Positions 1 to 8,433 of a stretch of 37,019 bases of DNA are shown here, in pieces; within the stretch, counting starts at the first letter, position 1; each line of letters starts with the position of its first letter. Made by a program: the position numbers and the translations under genes. Below the pieces are notes generated by a model. The model was not told the DNA's origin, did not search any database, and saw only the letters and a program-made list of their open reading frames with translations. Source of the DNA: Verrucomicrobiota bacterium. Lineage in GTDB: Bacteria > Verrucomicrobiota > Verrucomicrobiia > Opitutales > Opitutaceae. The stretch covers positions 1-37,019 of the forward strand of contig JAFAAS010000176.1 of NCBI GenBank assembly GCA_023426435.1. The letters are read 5' to 3'.

Positions 1-276
1 GGCCAGGAACTGGTTGCCCAGGCCCTCGCCCTTGCTGGCGCCGGCCACGAGCCCCGCGATGTCGACAAATTCGATCGCCGCCGGGATCACCACGCTGGTT
101 TTGGCGATCCGCTGCAGGACCGCCAGGCGGTCGTCCGGAACGGTGACAACCCCGACGTTGGGGTCGATCGTGCAGAAAGGATAATTGGCAGCCTCCGCCT
201 TGCGGGTGCGGGTGAGCGCGTTAAAGAGGGTGGATTTGCCGACGTTGGGCAGGCCGACGATGCCAGCTTTGAGCAT
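1..276 (-). CDS. ychF: Ribosome-binding ATPase YchF/OLA1 (N-terminal part, runs off the window)
   Basis: This is the first 92 codons of an Obg-family P-loop ATPase; the rest lies beyond the left edge (the family is usually about 360 residues). The protein begins MLKAGIVGLPNVGKSTLFNA, so the G1/Walker A loop is at residues 8-16. The switch I segment NYPFCTIDPNVG is at about 31-42, and the G3 motif DIAGL starts at Asp72, followed by GASKGEGLGNQFLA. These are standard YchF signatures. YchF proteins bind ribosomes and hydrolyse ATP, and are linked to translation and oxidative-stress control. The ATG is at 274-276 on the minus strand, 92 nt beyond the SIMPL-protein stop, so the two genes may be co-transcribed. 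Identification is very secure; only the C-terminus is unseen. Confidence 0.96.
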   Translation of the reverse strand, partial: MLKAGIVGLPNVGKSTLFNALTRTRKAEAANYPFCTIDPNVGVVTVPDDRLAVLQRIAKTSVVIPAAIEFVDIAGLVAGASKGEGLGNQFLA

Positions 277-368
277 AAGCGCGGAACGTCTCGCGCGCGG
301 CAACGCTGGTCAACGGAAAAGGCCCGTGGGTCGCTCGCGGGCGGGGTGGTGCCGAAGGCCGGCGGGCG

Positions 369-1088
369 TTATTCCAGGAAGAAGTCGACGGTGGTGACGA
401 CGCGGAGGATTTTGCGTTCGGGCGTGGCGATGTCTCGGTCGTAGATTTCGAGGGCGCCTTGCGTGGCGCGGCGCATGGCGCCGACCTCGGCGTTGGAGTC
501 CTGGGCGAACTTCCCGGCGGCGGCGCGGGCGTTGGCGGTGGCTTCCGCGATCATCTCGGGTTTGATGCCGTTGATGTCGGCGAAGAGAAACTCGGGGCGA
601 TCGCTGTAATCGTTATTGGCGAGGGTGATTCCCTGCTCGAGAAGTGTATCCGCGGATTGGATAGCGGTTTTAACGACATCGACCTGTTCGCTGCGGACGA
701 CGAGGGTGACGACGGCCTTGTAACGGGGGAGGGCGGCGCGCGTGCTGTCGTTGCGCAGGTAGTTTTCTTCCTCGCGATCCGAGACGGTGGGGAGGCCGAA
801 GGTGATGTCGGCGGCGGAGATTTGATGTTGGGCGAGGAAGGCGAGGACCTTGGTGCGCGCGTCGGCCATGGCGTTTTGGAGCGAAGGAAGATCGTCGGCG
901 GACACGGCGAAGCGCAGCGGCCAGATGGCGAGCGTGGCGGTGACCTCGCGTTCGGAAAGACCTTTGACGGTGAGATAGCGATCGAAGGCGCGGCCTTTTT
1001 GGACGGCGCGGCCGACCTGATAGCCGAAGATGGCGAGTCCGGCGGCGAGAGTGAGTCCGAGAACGGCGAAGGCGCGAGTGGAGATCAT
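369..1088 (-). CDS. SIMPL-domain (DUF541, YggE-like) membrane-anchored protein
   Basis: A 239-residue protein with an N-terminal hydrophobic anchor or uncleaved signal (about residues 5-20, AFAVLGLTLAAGLAIFG). A SIMPL/DUF541 domain fills the rest, opening with the typical strand RYLTVKGLSEREVTATLAIW and ending near LRVVTTVDFFLE. Family members such as E. coli YggE are periplasmic or membrane-linked; their chemistry is poorly known and a role in oxidative stress has been reported. I chose the ATG at 1088 over the TTG further upstream at 1139 because the ATG directly precedes the hydrophobic segment. It lies 105 nt downstream of dedA and 92 nt upstream of ychF on the same strand. Family assignment is firm; function is not. 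Confidence 0.85.
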   Translation of the reverse strand: MISTRAFAVLGLTLAAGLAIFGYQVGRAVQKGRAFDRYLTVKGLSEREVTATLAIWPLRFAVSADDLPSLQNAMADARTKVLAFLAQHQISAADITFGLPTVSDREEENYLRNDSTRAALPRYKAVVTLVVRSEQVDVVKTAIQSADTLLEQGITLANNDYSDRPEFLFADINGIKPEMIAEATANARAAAGKFAQDSNAEVGAMRRATQGALEIYDRDIATPERKILRVVTTVDFFLE

Positions 1089-1193
1089 TGGGGAAGCGGG
1101 AGAAGGCAACGTGGTGCCAACGCGCTTCGTTCGCGCCAATCACAATTCGGCCGGGTTGAGAAACTTCGTGCGCGCAAGGGTGCGTGCGGACGT

Positions 1194-1796
1194 TCAGTGA
1201 GCGGCGCGGCTTTGGCGAACGGCGCGAATGACCAGCGTGAGGACGATGCCGACGACGATGGCCGTGCTGATCGGACCGATGACCTTTTCGACCTGTTCGT
1301 AGTTGCTGCCGAGGGCACGACCGGCGCCGGCGAGGATCGATGACCACACGGCGGACCCGATCGTCGTGTAGGCAAGGAATCGAGGCAGCGGCATGCGTGA
1401 GACGCCGGCGGGAATGGAGATGAGGGAGCGGATGCCGGGGATGACGCGGCAGAGGAGGACGGTTTTGCCCCCGTGGCGTTCGAACCAGTCGTGGGATTTA
1501 TCGAGATCCTTGGGCGAGAGGCCGATCCATTTGCCGTGTTTTTGAGCCCAGCGACGCAGGCGATCTTCGCCGGCCCAGTGGCCGAGGTAGTAAAGGGGAA
1601 TGGCGCCGAGGACGGAGCCGGCGGTTCCGGCGAGGATGACGAAGGCGAGAGAAAGTTCACCCTGAGTGCTGATGAAACCGGCGAGCGGCATGATCAGCTC
1701 GGAAGGGATTGGTGGGAAAACGTTTTCCAGAACCATCAGGAAAATAATTCCGGCGTAGGAGAATTGCTCCATCGTGGATTTGATCCATTCGCTCAT
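1194..1796 (-). CDS. DedA/SNARE-associated (VTT domain) family membrane protein
   Basis: A 200-residue polytopic inner-membrane protein. DedA hallmarks are visible: ENVFPPIPSELIMPLAGF near residues 24-41 (conserved acidic and proline residues of the re-entrant loop) and the amphipathic motif FERHGGKTVLLCRVIPGIRS near 105-124, whose arginines are needed for activity in characterised members. A C-terminal hydrophobic helix (about 170-190) follows. DedA proteins act in undecaprenyl-phosphate or phospholipid translocation and membrane homeostasis; which lipid this one handles cannot be read from sequence. The length fits the family (about 200-220). It is transcribed away from rpsP, and the 142 bp between them must hold both promoters. 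Confidence 0.92.
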   Translation of the reverse strand: MSEWIKSTMEQFSYAGIIFLMVLENVFPPIPSELIMPLAGFISTQGELSLAFVILAGTAGSVLGAIPLYYLGHWAGEDRLRRWAQKHGKWIGLSPKDLDKSHDWFERHGGKTVLLCRVIPGIRSLISIPAGVSRMPLPRFLAYTTIGSAVWSSILAGAGRALGSNYEQVEKVIGPISTAIVVGIVLTLVIRAVRQSRAAH

Positions 1797-1866
1797 GGTG
1801 GTGGGCGAAGGTTAGTCCGGGCGGGAACGCCGAGGTTCGGAGCGCAGTTTGGCGGGGACTCGGTGC

Positions 1867-1895
1867 TTGACACCCCCGGAGCCGGAAGGTGTTGT
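1867..1895 (+). promoter_or_regulatory. Putative sigma70-type promoter for the rpsP operon
   Basis: A perfect -35 hexamer TTGACA (1867-1872) is followed after 17 bp by TGTTGT (1890-1895), a weak -10 matching three of six consensus positions. It lies about 44 bp upstream of the rpsP ATG, in the dedA-rpsP divergent gap. It is the best promoter match there, but the -10 is weak. Confidence 0.45.
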
Positions 1896-1938
1896 CCTCA
1901 ACTTTTCCAAGCAAGCATAGCTCCGCAAAATTCCGCTC

Positions 1939-2205
1939 ATGGCACTCAAAATCCGTCTCACCAAGGTTGGCTCCGTGCATCAGCCGCTGTATCGCGTGGT
2001 CGTCGCTGAAGCGCGTTCCCGCCGCGATGGCGACGCAGTCGAAAACCTCGGCACCTACACGCCCAAGACCAAGGGCAACCCGATCAATCTGAAGCTCGAT
2101 CGCGTCGATTACTGGTTGAGCAAGGGGGCGAAGCCGACGAACACGATGCACGCCATGATCAAGAAGGCGCGTCGCTCGGCGGCGGCGACCGAGCCGGCGG
2201 CCTGA
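1939..2205 (+). CDS. rpsP: 30S ribosomal protein S16
   Basis: An 88-residue protein starting MALKIRLTKVGSVHQPLYRV, a textbook bS16 N-terminus, with the conserved VVAEARSRRDGDAVENLGTY and the DRVDYWLSKGAKPT segment. S16 binds 16S rRNA and helps assemble the small-subunit body. It opens the classical rpsP-trmD-rplS cluster. The rimM gene that usually sits between rpsP and trmD is missing here. No strong Shine-Dalgarno is visible before the ATG. A terminator hairpin follows at once, so trmD and rplS can be expressed separately or by read-through. Confidence 0.98.
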   Translation: MALKIRLTKVGSVHQPLYRVVVAEARSRRDGDAVENLGTYTPKTKGNPINLKLDRVDYWLSKGAKPTNTMHAMIKKARRSAAATEPAA

Positions 2206-2258
2206 GTGGTCTGAGCTGAACCTCAGAGATACGAAGACACGGAGTCTTCGGACGACGA

Positions 2259-2290
2259 CCTCGGAAGATGCTTCCGAGGTTTTGTTTTTT
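2259..2290 (+). terminator. Rho-independent terminator after rpsP
   Basis: A 9-bp stem CCTCGGAAG / CTTCCGAGG (2259-2267 and 2271-2279) with an ATG triloop runs straight into a U-tract of eleven T broken by one G. It may work as an attenuator between rpsP and trmD. It is flanked by an inverted CACGGAG / CTCCGTG pair (2238-2244 and 2298-2304). Confidence 0.85.
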
Positions 2291-2329
2291 CCCTGCTCTC
2301 CGTGCCTCGGTGGTTAAACCTGTCCGGCG

Positions 2330-3004
2330 ATGCCCTTGAAGATCGATGTTTTGACGCTTTTTCCGCGGATGCTGGATGGCTTCCTGGCGGAGAGTATTTT
2401 GGGGAAGGGCATTGCGGCGGGACGTCTGGCGGTGAACGTGCACGATCTGCGCGCGTGGACGACGGACAAGCATCGCACGGCGGATGATCGGCCGTTTGGG
2501 GGCGGCGCGGGGATGGTGATGAAGCCGGAGCCGGTGTTTGCGGCGATCGAGCAGGTGCAGACGCCGGGGTGTCGAAGGATTTATCTTACGCCGGATGGAA
2601 CGCCGCTATCGCCGGCGATCGCGCACGAACTTTCGCAGCAGCAGCATTTGGTGATGTTGAGCGGACATTATGAAGGGATCGATCAGCGGATTCGCGATTG
2701 TGTGATCGATCAGGAGATCAGCATTGGCGATTATGTGCTGACGAATGGCACGCTGGCGGCGGCGGTGGTGATCGATGCGCTGGCGCGCTTCATTCCGGGC
2801 GTGCTCGGGGAGGAAAAGTCATTGACGCACGAATCCTTCACCAGCAAGTTGCTCGACTTTCCTCAATACACGCGTCCCGCCGAATTTCGGGGCATGTCCG
2901 TTCCCGAGGTTCTCCTCTCGGGCAACCATGCCGAAATCGAGAAATGGCGGCACGCGCGACAGGTGGAAAAGACCCGCAAGGTCCGTCCCGATTTACTCAA
3001 CTAA
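2330..3004 (+). CDS. trmD: tRNA (guanine(37)-N1)-methyltransferase TrmD
   Basis: A 224-residue SPOUT methyltransferase that makes m1G37 in tRNAs reading CUN, CCN and CGG codons, preventing +1 frameshifts. Diagnostic segments are KIDVLTLFPRMLDGFL at the start, the substrate loop DDRPFGGGAGMVMKPEPVF, the trefoil-knot AdoMet motifs LVMLSGHYEGIDQRI and EISIGDYVLTNGTLAAAVVI, and the C-terminal YTRPAEFRGMSVPEVLLSGN. At 224 residues it is slightly shorter than the usual 240-255. The tRNA-Arg(CCG) at the end of the window would be one of its substrates by the known rule. It sits 125 bp after rpsP, with a terminator between them, and 9 bp before rplS. Confidence 0.97.
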   Translation: MPLKIDVLTLFPRMLDGFLAESILGKGIAAGRLAVNVHDLRAWTTDKHRTADDRPFGGGAGMVMKPEPVFAAIEQVQTPGCRRIYLTPDGTPLSPAIAHELSQQQHLVMLSGHYEGIDQRIRDCVIDQEISIGDYVLTNGTLAAAVVIDALARFIPGVLGEEKSLTHESFTSKLLDFPQYTRPAEFRGMSVPEVLLSGNHAEIEKWRHARQVEKTRKVRPDLLN

Positions 3005-3013
3005 CTCACAGCC

Positions 3014-3430
3014 ATGAACCCGATCATCCAAGAAATCACCGCCGCTCAGGTGAAGAAAGACCTCGCCCCCTTCAAAGTCGGCGACGGTGTGCGCGTGCAC
3101 ACGAAGGTCCGCGAAGGCGACAAGGAGCGCGTGCAGGTTTATGCGGGGATCGTGATCGCGCGCAAAGGTCATGGCATCCACGAGACGTTCACGGTTCGCC
3201 GCATCAGCTATGGTGAAGGCGTCGAGCGCGTGTTTCCGGTCAATTCGCCCAACATCGTGAAGGTCGAAGTCGAGCGCGAGTCCGAGGTGATGAAGGCGCG
3301 CCTTTACTATCTCCGCGGCCGCACCGGCAAGGCGGCGATCGCGGTGCAAGAGAAGGATCGTTCGGCGCAGATTCACGCGGCGAAGCTCGCGGCAAAGGAG
3401 CAGGCGGCGGCTCCGGCGGCGGCGAACTGA
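3014..3430 (+). CDS. rplS: 50S ribosomal protein L19
   Basis: A 138-residue bL19. The core from about residues 3-118 is canonical: FKVGDGVRVHTKVREGDKER, QVYAGIVIARKGHGIHETFT, VRRISYGEGVERVFPVNSP and ARLYYLRGRTGKAA. The C-terminal tail of about 20 residues is alanine-rich, ending AAAPAAAN. L19 sits at the subunit interface. The gene starts 9 bp after trmD and is surely co-transcribed with it; a strong terminator follows 30 bp after the stop. Confidence 0.97.
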   Translation: MNPIIQEITAAQVKKDLAPFKVGDGVRVHTKVREGDKERVQVYAGIVIARKGHGIHETFTVRRISYGEGVERVFPVNSPNIVKVEVERESEVMKARLYYLRGRTGKAAIAVQEKDRSAQIHAAKLAAKEQAAAPAAAN

Positions 3431-3460
3431 TCGCGCGAAGATCTGGTTTTGAATTTCGAA

Positions 3461-3490
3461 AAGCGAGTCCCGCGGGACTCGCTTTTTTTT
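3461..3490 (+). terminator. Rho-independent terminator of the rpsP-trmD-rplS operon
   Basis: The stem AAGCGAGTCC / GGACTCGCTT (3461-3470 and 3475-3484) with a CGCG loop is followed by an unbroken run of T to 3490. It ends the ribosomal operon and separates it from the convergent oxidoreductase gene. Confidence 0.9.
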
Positions 3491-3538
3491 GATCCGGGAT
3501 TGGCGCGGGCCAAGTGACGCCGGGGAGCAGCTGGAATA

Positions 3539-4642
3539 TTATGCGTCGAGTTCGCTGGCCGACAATGCGGCCGGGAGTGCGAGCGGACGTTCGCAGGTGC
3601 TGGAAATCGCGATGTGTTGGCCCGAGGCGGAGGATTTTTCGAAGGCTTCCATGACTTCGAGGACGTGTTGGGCGAGCGCGCCGCTGGCGCGGTGCGGGCG
3701 ATCGCGGCGAAGGATTGAGAGCGCCATGTCGGCGAGGCCGGAACCGCGACCGCGCTCGATGGTGTGGGAGTGCGGGATCTCGTTGTAATCGGCTGTAGCG
3801 CCGCGACGGATACGCACGAGACCGTCGAACCGATTGGGGTCGGGCGCCTCGAGCGTTCCCTCGGTGCCGAAAACGAGCAGGCACGGGAGCGGGTAGGGCC
3901 AGGTGTCGAAACTCGTGACGATCGTGGCGGTGGCGCCGCTGGCGAAATCCATCACGCCGGCGACGTGGGTGGGCACATGGACGGGGATTTTGGTGCCGGC
4001 GAGCGGCTGGCTGGTGATGATCCGTTCCTTGAACGCGGCTTGAGCGGAACCGCAGACGCGCGCGACGGGACCGAGAAAGTTCACGAGCGCGGTGATGTAG
4101 TAGGGGCCCATGTCGAGCATCGGGCCGCCGCCGCGTTCGTAGTAGAATTGTGGAGACGGATGCCAGCTCTCGTGTCCGCGATTGAGCATGAACGCCATCG
4201 CCGAGACCGGACGGCCGATGGCGCCATCGTCGATGGCCTTGCGCGCGGTTTGAAGTCCGCCGCCGAGAAACGTGTCGGGGGCGCAGCCGACCAGCAGGTT
4301 CTTGGCGCGGGCGAGGGAGAGGACCTGGGAGCCCTCGGCGGCGTCGAGGGCGAACGGTTTTTCGGTGTAAACGTGTTTCCCGGCCTGGAGGGCGTGCGTG
4401 TTTACGGTGGCGTGCGCGGCGGGGATGGTGAGGTTGAGAACGAGATCGATATCGGGGGAGGCGAGAAGTTCGTCGACGGAAGAGGCGCGAATGCCGTGCT
4501 CGCGGGCTTTGGCCTCGGCGCGCGCGAGGTCGAGGTCGGCGCAGGCGACGATTTTGATGAAATCATAGCGGGCGCAGCCGGCGAAGTATTGATCGCTGAT
4601 CTTGCCGCAACCGATGAGACCGACGTGAACGGGGGAACGCAT
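3539..4642 (-). CDS. Gfo/Idh/MocA-family NAD(P)-dependent oxidoreductase
   Basis: A 367-residue dehydrogenase of the Gfo/Idh/MocA type. The Rossmann motif VGLIGCGKISDQYFAGC is near residues 6-22. An acidic residue after strand 2 (ACADLD) would bind the adenosine ribose, and the catalytic-lysine motif EKPFALDAAEG follows HVYT. The C-terminal beta-sheet domain contains GGGPMLDMGPYYITALVNFLG, typical of sugar and inositol dehydrogenases. The substrate cannot be decided from sequence; such paralogues are numerous in Verrucomicrobiota. I chose the ATG at 4642 because a longer in-frame reading adds low-complexity residues before the Rossmann strand. It is a single gene, convergent with the ribosomal operon. 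Confidence 0.9.
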   Translation of the reverse strand: MRSPVHVGLIGCGKISDQYFAGCARYDFIKIVACADLDLARAEAKAREHGIRASSVDELLASPDIDLVLNLTIPAAHATVNTHALQAGKHVYTEKPFALDAAEGSQVLSLARAKNLLVGCAPDTFLGGGLQTARKAIDDGAIGRPVSAMAFMLNRGHESWHPSPQFYYERGGGPMLDMGPYYITALVNFLGPVARVCGSAQAAFKERIITSQPLAGTKIPVHVPTHVAGVMDFASGATATIVTSFDTWPYPLPCLLVFGTEGTLEAPDPNRFDGLVRIRRGATADYNEIPHSHTIERGRGSGLADMALSILRRDRPHRASGALAQHVLEVMEAFEKSSASGQHIAISSTCERPLALPAALSASELDA

Positions 4643-4780
4643 AGGGTGGGTGGAGTAAGGGGAACGGAGATGAGTCGTTTCTGAGCGAGCGGAAGGTGCA
4701 AAAAAAAGCGAGCGGGAGGCTGGGGTGGAATCATTCACGCGCATGATTCGGGTGAGCCGTGAGATCGATGGAAAATCCCG

Positions 4781-4808
4781 TTGACGCGCGTGTCGCGCGC
4801 CCTTTGCT
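4781..4808 (+). promoter_or_regulatory. Putative promoter of tRNA-Phe
   Basis: TTGACG (4781-4786), then a 16-bp spacer and TTTGCT (4803-4808), about 18 bp before the mature 5' end of the tRNA. Five of six -35 positions match but only three of six -10 positions. Confidence 0.4.
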
Positions 4809-4826
4809 CTGGCCCTTCGCGTTTGG

Positions 4827-4902
<76 letters not shown>

Positions 4903-4924
4903 TCGCGCGCCTCCGGTCCACCCC

Positions 4925-6217
4925 ATGTTGCTCCTGCTTCCGAAGGTTCGCACGGTTTGTTGTGCGCTGGCGTTGGGAGCGATGATTCTGGGAGGCGGTT
5001 GCGAGCGGCCGGATTCTGCGGAGACGGAGCGGCCGACGAGAAAGGGAACCGTCGAGGCGCTTGATCGTTATGTGCCGGAGGCGATCGGCGGGGTGCCGGC
5101 GGACAAGCCATGGATCTCGCACGTGAACATTGTCGATCTGGATCAGGATGGGCGGCCGGATGTGCTGGCGTGTGACGACAAGTTGCTGGCGGTGGTGTGG
5201 CTGCGGCAGGTGGCGCCGGGAACGTTCGAGGAAATCGTGATTGGGCCGGAGTTGCTCGCGCCGGTGCACACCGAGGCGGTGGACATCGATGGCGACGGGG
5301 ATCTCGACGTGCTGGTGGCGTGCATGGGCGAAGTGTTTCCGAACAACGACAAGATTGGATCGGTAGTGATTTTGGAGAATGACGGACAGCAGCGTTTCAC
5401 GAAACGGATGATCATCGATCAAGTCGCGCGCGTGACGGATGTGCGGTCCGGAGATTTCAACGGCGACGGCCGGCTCGATCTGGCGGTCGCGCAGTTTGGT
5501 TATCATCAAGGCGAGATTCGGTGGATGGAGAATCTCGGCGGTTGGGAGTTCAAGAGTCACAACCTCCTAAACCTGTCCGGCGCGATCAATGTGTGCGTCG
5601 CGGACATGACGGGGAATGGGACGCTCGATATTGTCGCGCTCGTGTCGCAGCAGTGGGAGGAAGTGTATTTGTTCGAGAATGACGGAAAGGGAAACTTCAC
5701 GAACAAGATCATCTTCGGATCGACGAACGAAGACTATGGCAGCAGCGGGATCAGCTTGTGCGATTTGAACCGGGACGGGCGGATCGACGTGCTCTATACG
5801 AATGGCGATGGATTCGCGTATGCGGAGCCGGGTGGACGCCCATGGCATGGCGTGCAGTGGCTCGAGAATCGCGGGGATGGCTATTTTCGTTTTCGACGCA
5901 TTGCGAATCTGGCGGGCGCTTACAGTCCGGTGGGAGTCGATTTGGATGGCGACGGTGCGACGGATATTTTGTGCACGAGCGGATTCAATGATTGGAGCAA
6001 GCCGAACGCGATTTCGATGATGGCGTTCATGAATGACGGGCGGGAGAATTTCACTCCTCACGTGCTGGCGTATGCGCCGATTCAACTCGTGAGTTGTGCG
6101 GCGGGAGATCTGGACGGATCGGGAAAACTTTCGCTCGTGACGGGCGGGTTCAATTCGTATCCGCCGTTTGAGAAGATGAGCCGAATCACGTGGTGGAAAC
6201 CGGCGGAGCGGCCATGA
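4925..6217 (+). CDS. FG-GAP/VCBS-repeat exported protein (probable lipoprotein)
   Basis: A 430-residue protein with a hydrophobic N-terminal signal (LLLLPKVRTVCCALALGAMI) ending in LGGGC, a plausible but imperfect lipobox with Cys at about residue 27. At least seven calcium-binding FG-GAP/VCBS-type loops follow: DLDQDGRPDV, DIDGDGDLDV, DFNGDGRLDL, DMTGNGTLDI, DLNRDGRIDV, DLDGDGATDI and a degenerate DLDGSGKLSL. The fold expected is a beta-propeller on the cell surface or in the periplasm. I chose the ATG at 4925 because the longer in-frame reading overlaps tRNA-Phe. Its stop overlaps the TPR-protein start (ATGA), so the two are translationally coupled. Ligand and role are unknown; FG-GAP/TPR pairs recur in Verrucomicrobiota, Planctomycetes and Acidobacteria. 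Confidence 0.88.
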   Translation: MLLLLPKVRTVCCALALGAMILGGGCERPDSAETERPTRKGTVEALDRYVPEAIGGVPADKPWISHVNIVDLDQDGRPDVLACDDKLLAVVWLRQVAPGTFEEIVIGPELLAPVHTEAVDIDGDGDLDVLVACMGEVFPNNDKIGSVVILENDGQQRFTKRMIIDQVARVTDVRSGDFNGDGRLDLAVAQFGYHQGEIRWMENLGGWEFKSHNLLNLSGAINVCVADMTGNGTLDIVALVSQQWEEVYLFENDGKGNFTNKIIFGSTNEDYGSSGISLCDLNRDGRIDVLYTNGDGFAYAEPGGRPWHGVQWLENRGDGYFRFRRIANLAGAYSPVGVDLDGDGATDILCTSGFNDWSKPNAISMMAFMNDGRENFTPHVLAYAPIQLVSCAAGDLDGSGKLSLVTGGFNSYPPFEKMSRITWWKPAERP

Positions 6218-7641
6218 CGATGCGCCGATGGGTTTTCGTGGCGGTGGGGGTGGTCGGGCTGGCGGGGATCGCGTGGCTGGGCCCGCGGGCGTGGGAAAGC
6301 AAGGTGACGCTCGCGCGGTATCGGCCGGAGTTGCCGGATTTGTCGGGATGGCCGGCGGTGGCGCAGGAGCGCTTTCGCGAGATGGATCGGGCGGCGCGAA
6401 CGATGATGAAGGCGCGGGAAGCGATGGCGGAGTTGGGGCGTTTGTATCAGGCGAATGGATTCTTCGAGGAAGCTCTGGCGTGTTACGAAGGTTTGAGGGA
6501 AGTCGATCCGGAGAATGCGCAATGGCATCATTTGCCGGCGGCGGCTTTGTCGGGGCTGGGGCGGTTGGAGGAAGCGGAGCCGCTGTTCAGGCGCGCGGCG
6601 GAGCTGGCGCCGGATTATCGGCCGGCGCATGTGCGGGCGGGCGATGTGTTGCTGAAGGCGAATCGCTGGGACGAGGCGCGGCGGCAGTATGAGGACGTGC
6701 TCGCGCGTTTCGGGGACGAGCCTTACGCGCTGCTGGGATTGGCGCGCGTGGCGATCGCGCGGGAGCGTTGGGAAGACGCGGAGATGTTGCTCAATCGCGC
6801 GGTGGCGAAGGACGAGAATTTCGCGGCGGGACTTTTTTTGCTGGTGACGGTGCACAGGCATTTTGGGCGCGAGGAGGAAGCTGCAAGGATCGAGGCGCGC
6901 GTGAACCATCGGGAGTTCGTCGAGATGCGGGATCCGTGGGTCAATGCCCTGATCGATGCGTGTTACGAACCGTATTATCTGAGCGTGGCGGCGAGTGCGT
7001 CGATTTTTCGGCATGATCCCGAGCGGGCGAAGCATTGTTTGGAGAGAGCGGCGTCGCTGGCGGAGAAGCCGGGGCCGTATCTGCGTCAGCTTGGGCAGAT
7101 TCATCTCTTCACGCGCAATCCCGCGGAGGCAGCGATGTTGGTGGCGAAGGCGGTGGCGTTGCAGCCGACGGATGCCGAGGCGTGGACGATTTGGGTGAAT
7201 GCGTTGCTCGCGCTGGGCGATCGGTCGGAGGCGTATCGGGTGGTGCAGGACGGATTGAAGCATTGTCCCGATTCGGGGGCGCTTCGCTACGTGCATGGCT
7301 ACATGCTTTCGGCGGATGGAAGGATGGAACGGGCGATTGAGGAGCTGCGGGAGGCGAAGCGGCTGCGGTCGACGCAGGCGGATGTTTATATCGAGTTGGG
7401 GCGCGCTTACTTCAAAATCGGAGAAGACGAAGCAGGCGCGGCGGAGATGAAGGAGGCTTTGTTGGTGCAGCCGGATCATCCGGTCGCGCTCGTGATTGTG
7501 GCGCGATATACGATCGATCACGGAGATGCGGAAGGGGCGCGCGAGTGGGTCCGGCGGGTTCGGCTGCAGCCGCGGATTGTGCCGGAGGATGTGGAGCTGG
7601 TGGAGACGGAGTATCGGCAGAAGTTTGGGCGTGCTCCCTGA
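6214..7641 (+). CDS. Membrane-anchored tetratricopeptide-repeat protein
   Basis: A 475-residue protein with a single N-terminal membrane anchor or signal (WVFVAVGVVGLAGIAWLG), followed by a solenoid of helix pairs. Clear TPR units include LGRLYQANGFFEEALACYEG, LSGLGRLEEAEPLFRRAAEL, LLGLARVAIARERWEDAEML, and near the C-terminus VYIELGRAYFKIGEDEAGAA. It probably acts as an extracytoplasmic scaffold. The ATG overlaps the upstream stop codon as ATGA, which fixes the start and implies coupled translation with the FG-GAP protein; an in-frame GTG at 6190 would start eight codons earlier. No enzymatic domain is present. A physical partnership with its neighbour is likely from the gene order but not proven. 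Confidence 0.87.
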   Translation: MTMRRWVFVAVGVVGLAGIAWLGPRAWESKVTLARYRPELPDLSGWPAVAQERFREMDRAARTMMKAREAMAELGRLYQANGFFEEALACYEGLREVDPENAQWHHLPAAALSGLGRLEEAEPLFRRAAELAPDYRPAHVRAGDVLLKANRWDEARRQYEDVLARFGDEPYALLGLARVAIARERWEDAEMLLNRAVAKDENFAAGLFLLVTVHRHFGREEEAARIEARVNHREFVEMRDPWVNALIDACYEPYYLSVAASASIFRHDPERAKHCLERAASLAEKPGPYLRQLGQIHLFTRNPAEAAMLVAKAVALQPTDAEAWTIWVNALLALGDRSEAYRVVQDGLKHCPDSGALRYVHGYMLSADGRMERAIEELREAKRLRSTQADVYIELGRAYFKIGEDEAGAAEMKEALLVQPDHPVALVIVARYTIDHGDAEGAREWVRRVRLQPRIVPEDVELVETEYRQKFGRAP

Positions 7642-7782
7642 CGGCGCGGCGGTCGCACCGGTGGCGGGCCGGCGAAAGATAGGAGGTTTTCCCACCCTTT
7701 TCGCCGCAACGAATCGCGCGCGGGTGACTCTATGCGTGACTCCGGCGCAGCGGCGAGTGCAGCGAGGCGGCCGGGAATCGTC

Positions 7783-8424
7783 ATGGCATTACGAATACAA
7801 TCTTTGTGGACGCAACGGGTGCAGGGGGCGCTGCGCCGGAGGGGCGAGCGGTTGGGACGCGGACGAGTGCCGGTTCAGCCCGGCCCCGTGCCGGCGGAAT
7901 GGGACGAAGCGTTCCTGCGGGTGGAGAGCTATTTGCGCGCTCATCAAGTGGAGAGCCGGATGCTGTTGACGCGGTTGACGGGCGATATCATCGCGGATGC
8001 GCAGGCGCTGGCGGCGCAGATGCCGCACGAGGCGCCGGTGACGATCGCGATGCGTTTGGCCCATGCGCGGATCGGCGAGTGGATGCAGCGGGCGATGGGT
8101 GAAGGTTCGTGGGATGACGAACGATTCCGGGCGCGCGGCCGTTTGGCGTTGTTGATGGCGGAATTGCCGGAGCGGTGTCCGCAGGAGTTTCTCGGCAGCG
8201 AGCCGCTGCCGCCGGACGTGCGGAGCAAAATCGCGTCGGCGCAGTTGGTGGCGGGACCGGAGATGCGTCCGTTGACGATGCCGCCGGCGATGCTGGAGTT
8301 TCCGTTGGTGGAGATCGCGGAGGCGAAGTGGGTGACGTTCAGCCGCTCGGCTTTTGTGCGCTCGGCGGCGTCGTGGGTGTTGTTCGTCACCATCGTGGGG
8401 GCGGCGTGGTATGCGAGTCGTTGA
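7783..8424 (+). CDS. Unknown protein with C-terminal membrane anchor, directly upstream of opgH
   Basis: I do not recognise this 213-residue protein. It has a basic N-terminus, a helical region of about residues 35-105 (EAFLRVESYLRAHQVESRML and following), a proline-containing linker, and one C-terminal transmembrane helix (SAASWVLFVTIVGAAWYA), so most of it should face the cytoplasm as a tail-anchored protein. A second possible ATG at 7732 would add 17 residues. The gene ends 9 bp before opgH and is almost certainly co-transcribed. This OpgH is over 100 residues shorter at the N-terminus than E. coli OpgH, whose cytoplasmic N-terminal region has regulatory roles, so this neighbour could supply a similar function as a separate chain. 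That is inference from position only. Confidence 0.7.
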   Translation: MALRIQSLWTQRVQGALRRRGERLGRGRVPVQPGPVPAEWDEAFLRVESYLRAHQVESRMLLTRLTGDIIADAQALAAQMPHEAPVTIAMRLAHARIGEWMQRAMGEGSWDDERFRARGRLALLMAELPERCPQEFLGSEPLPPDVRSKIASAQLVAGPEMRPLTMPPAMLEFPLVEIAEAKWVTFSRSAFVRSAASWVLFVTIVGAAWYASR

Positions 8425-8433
8425 TACGCAGCG

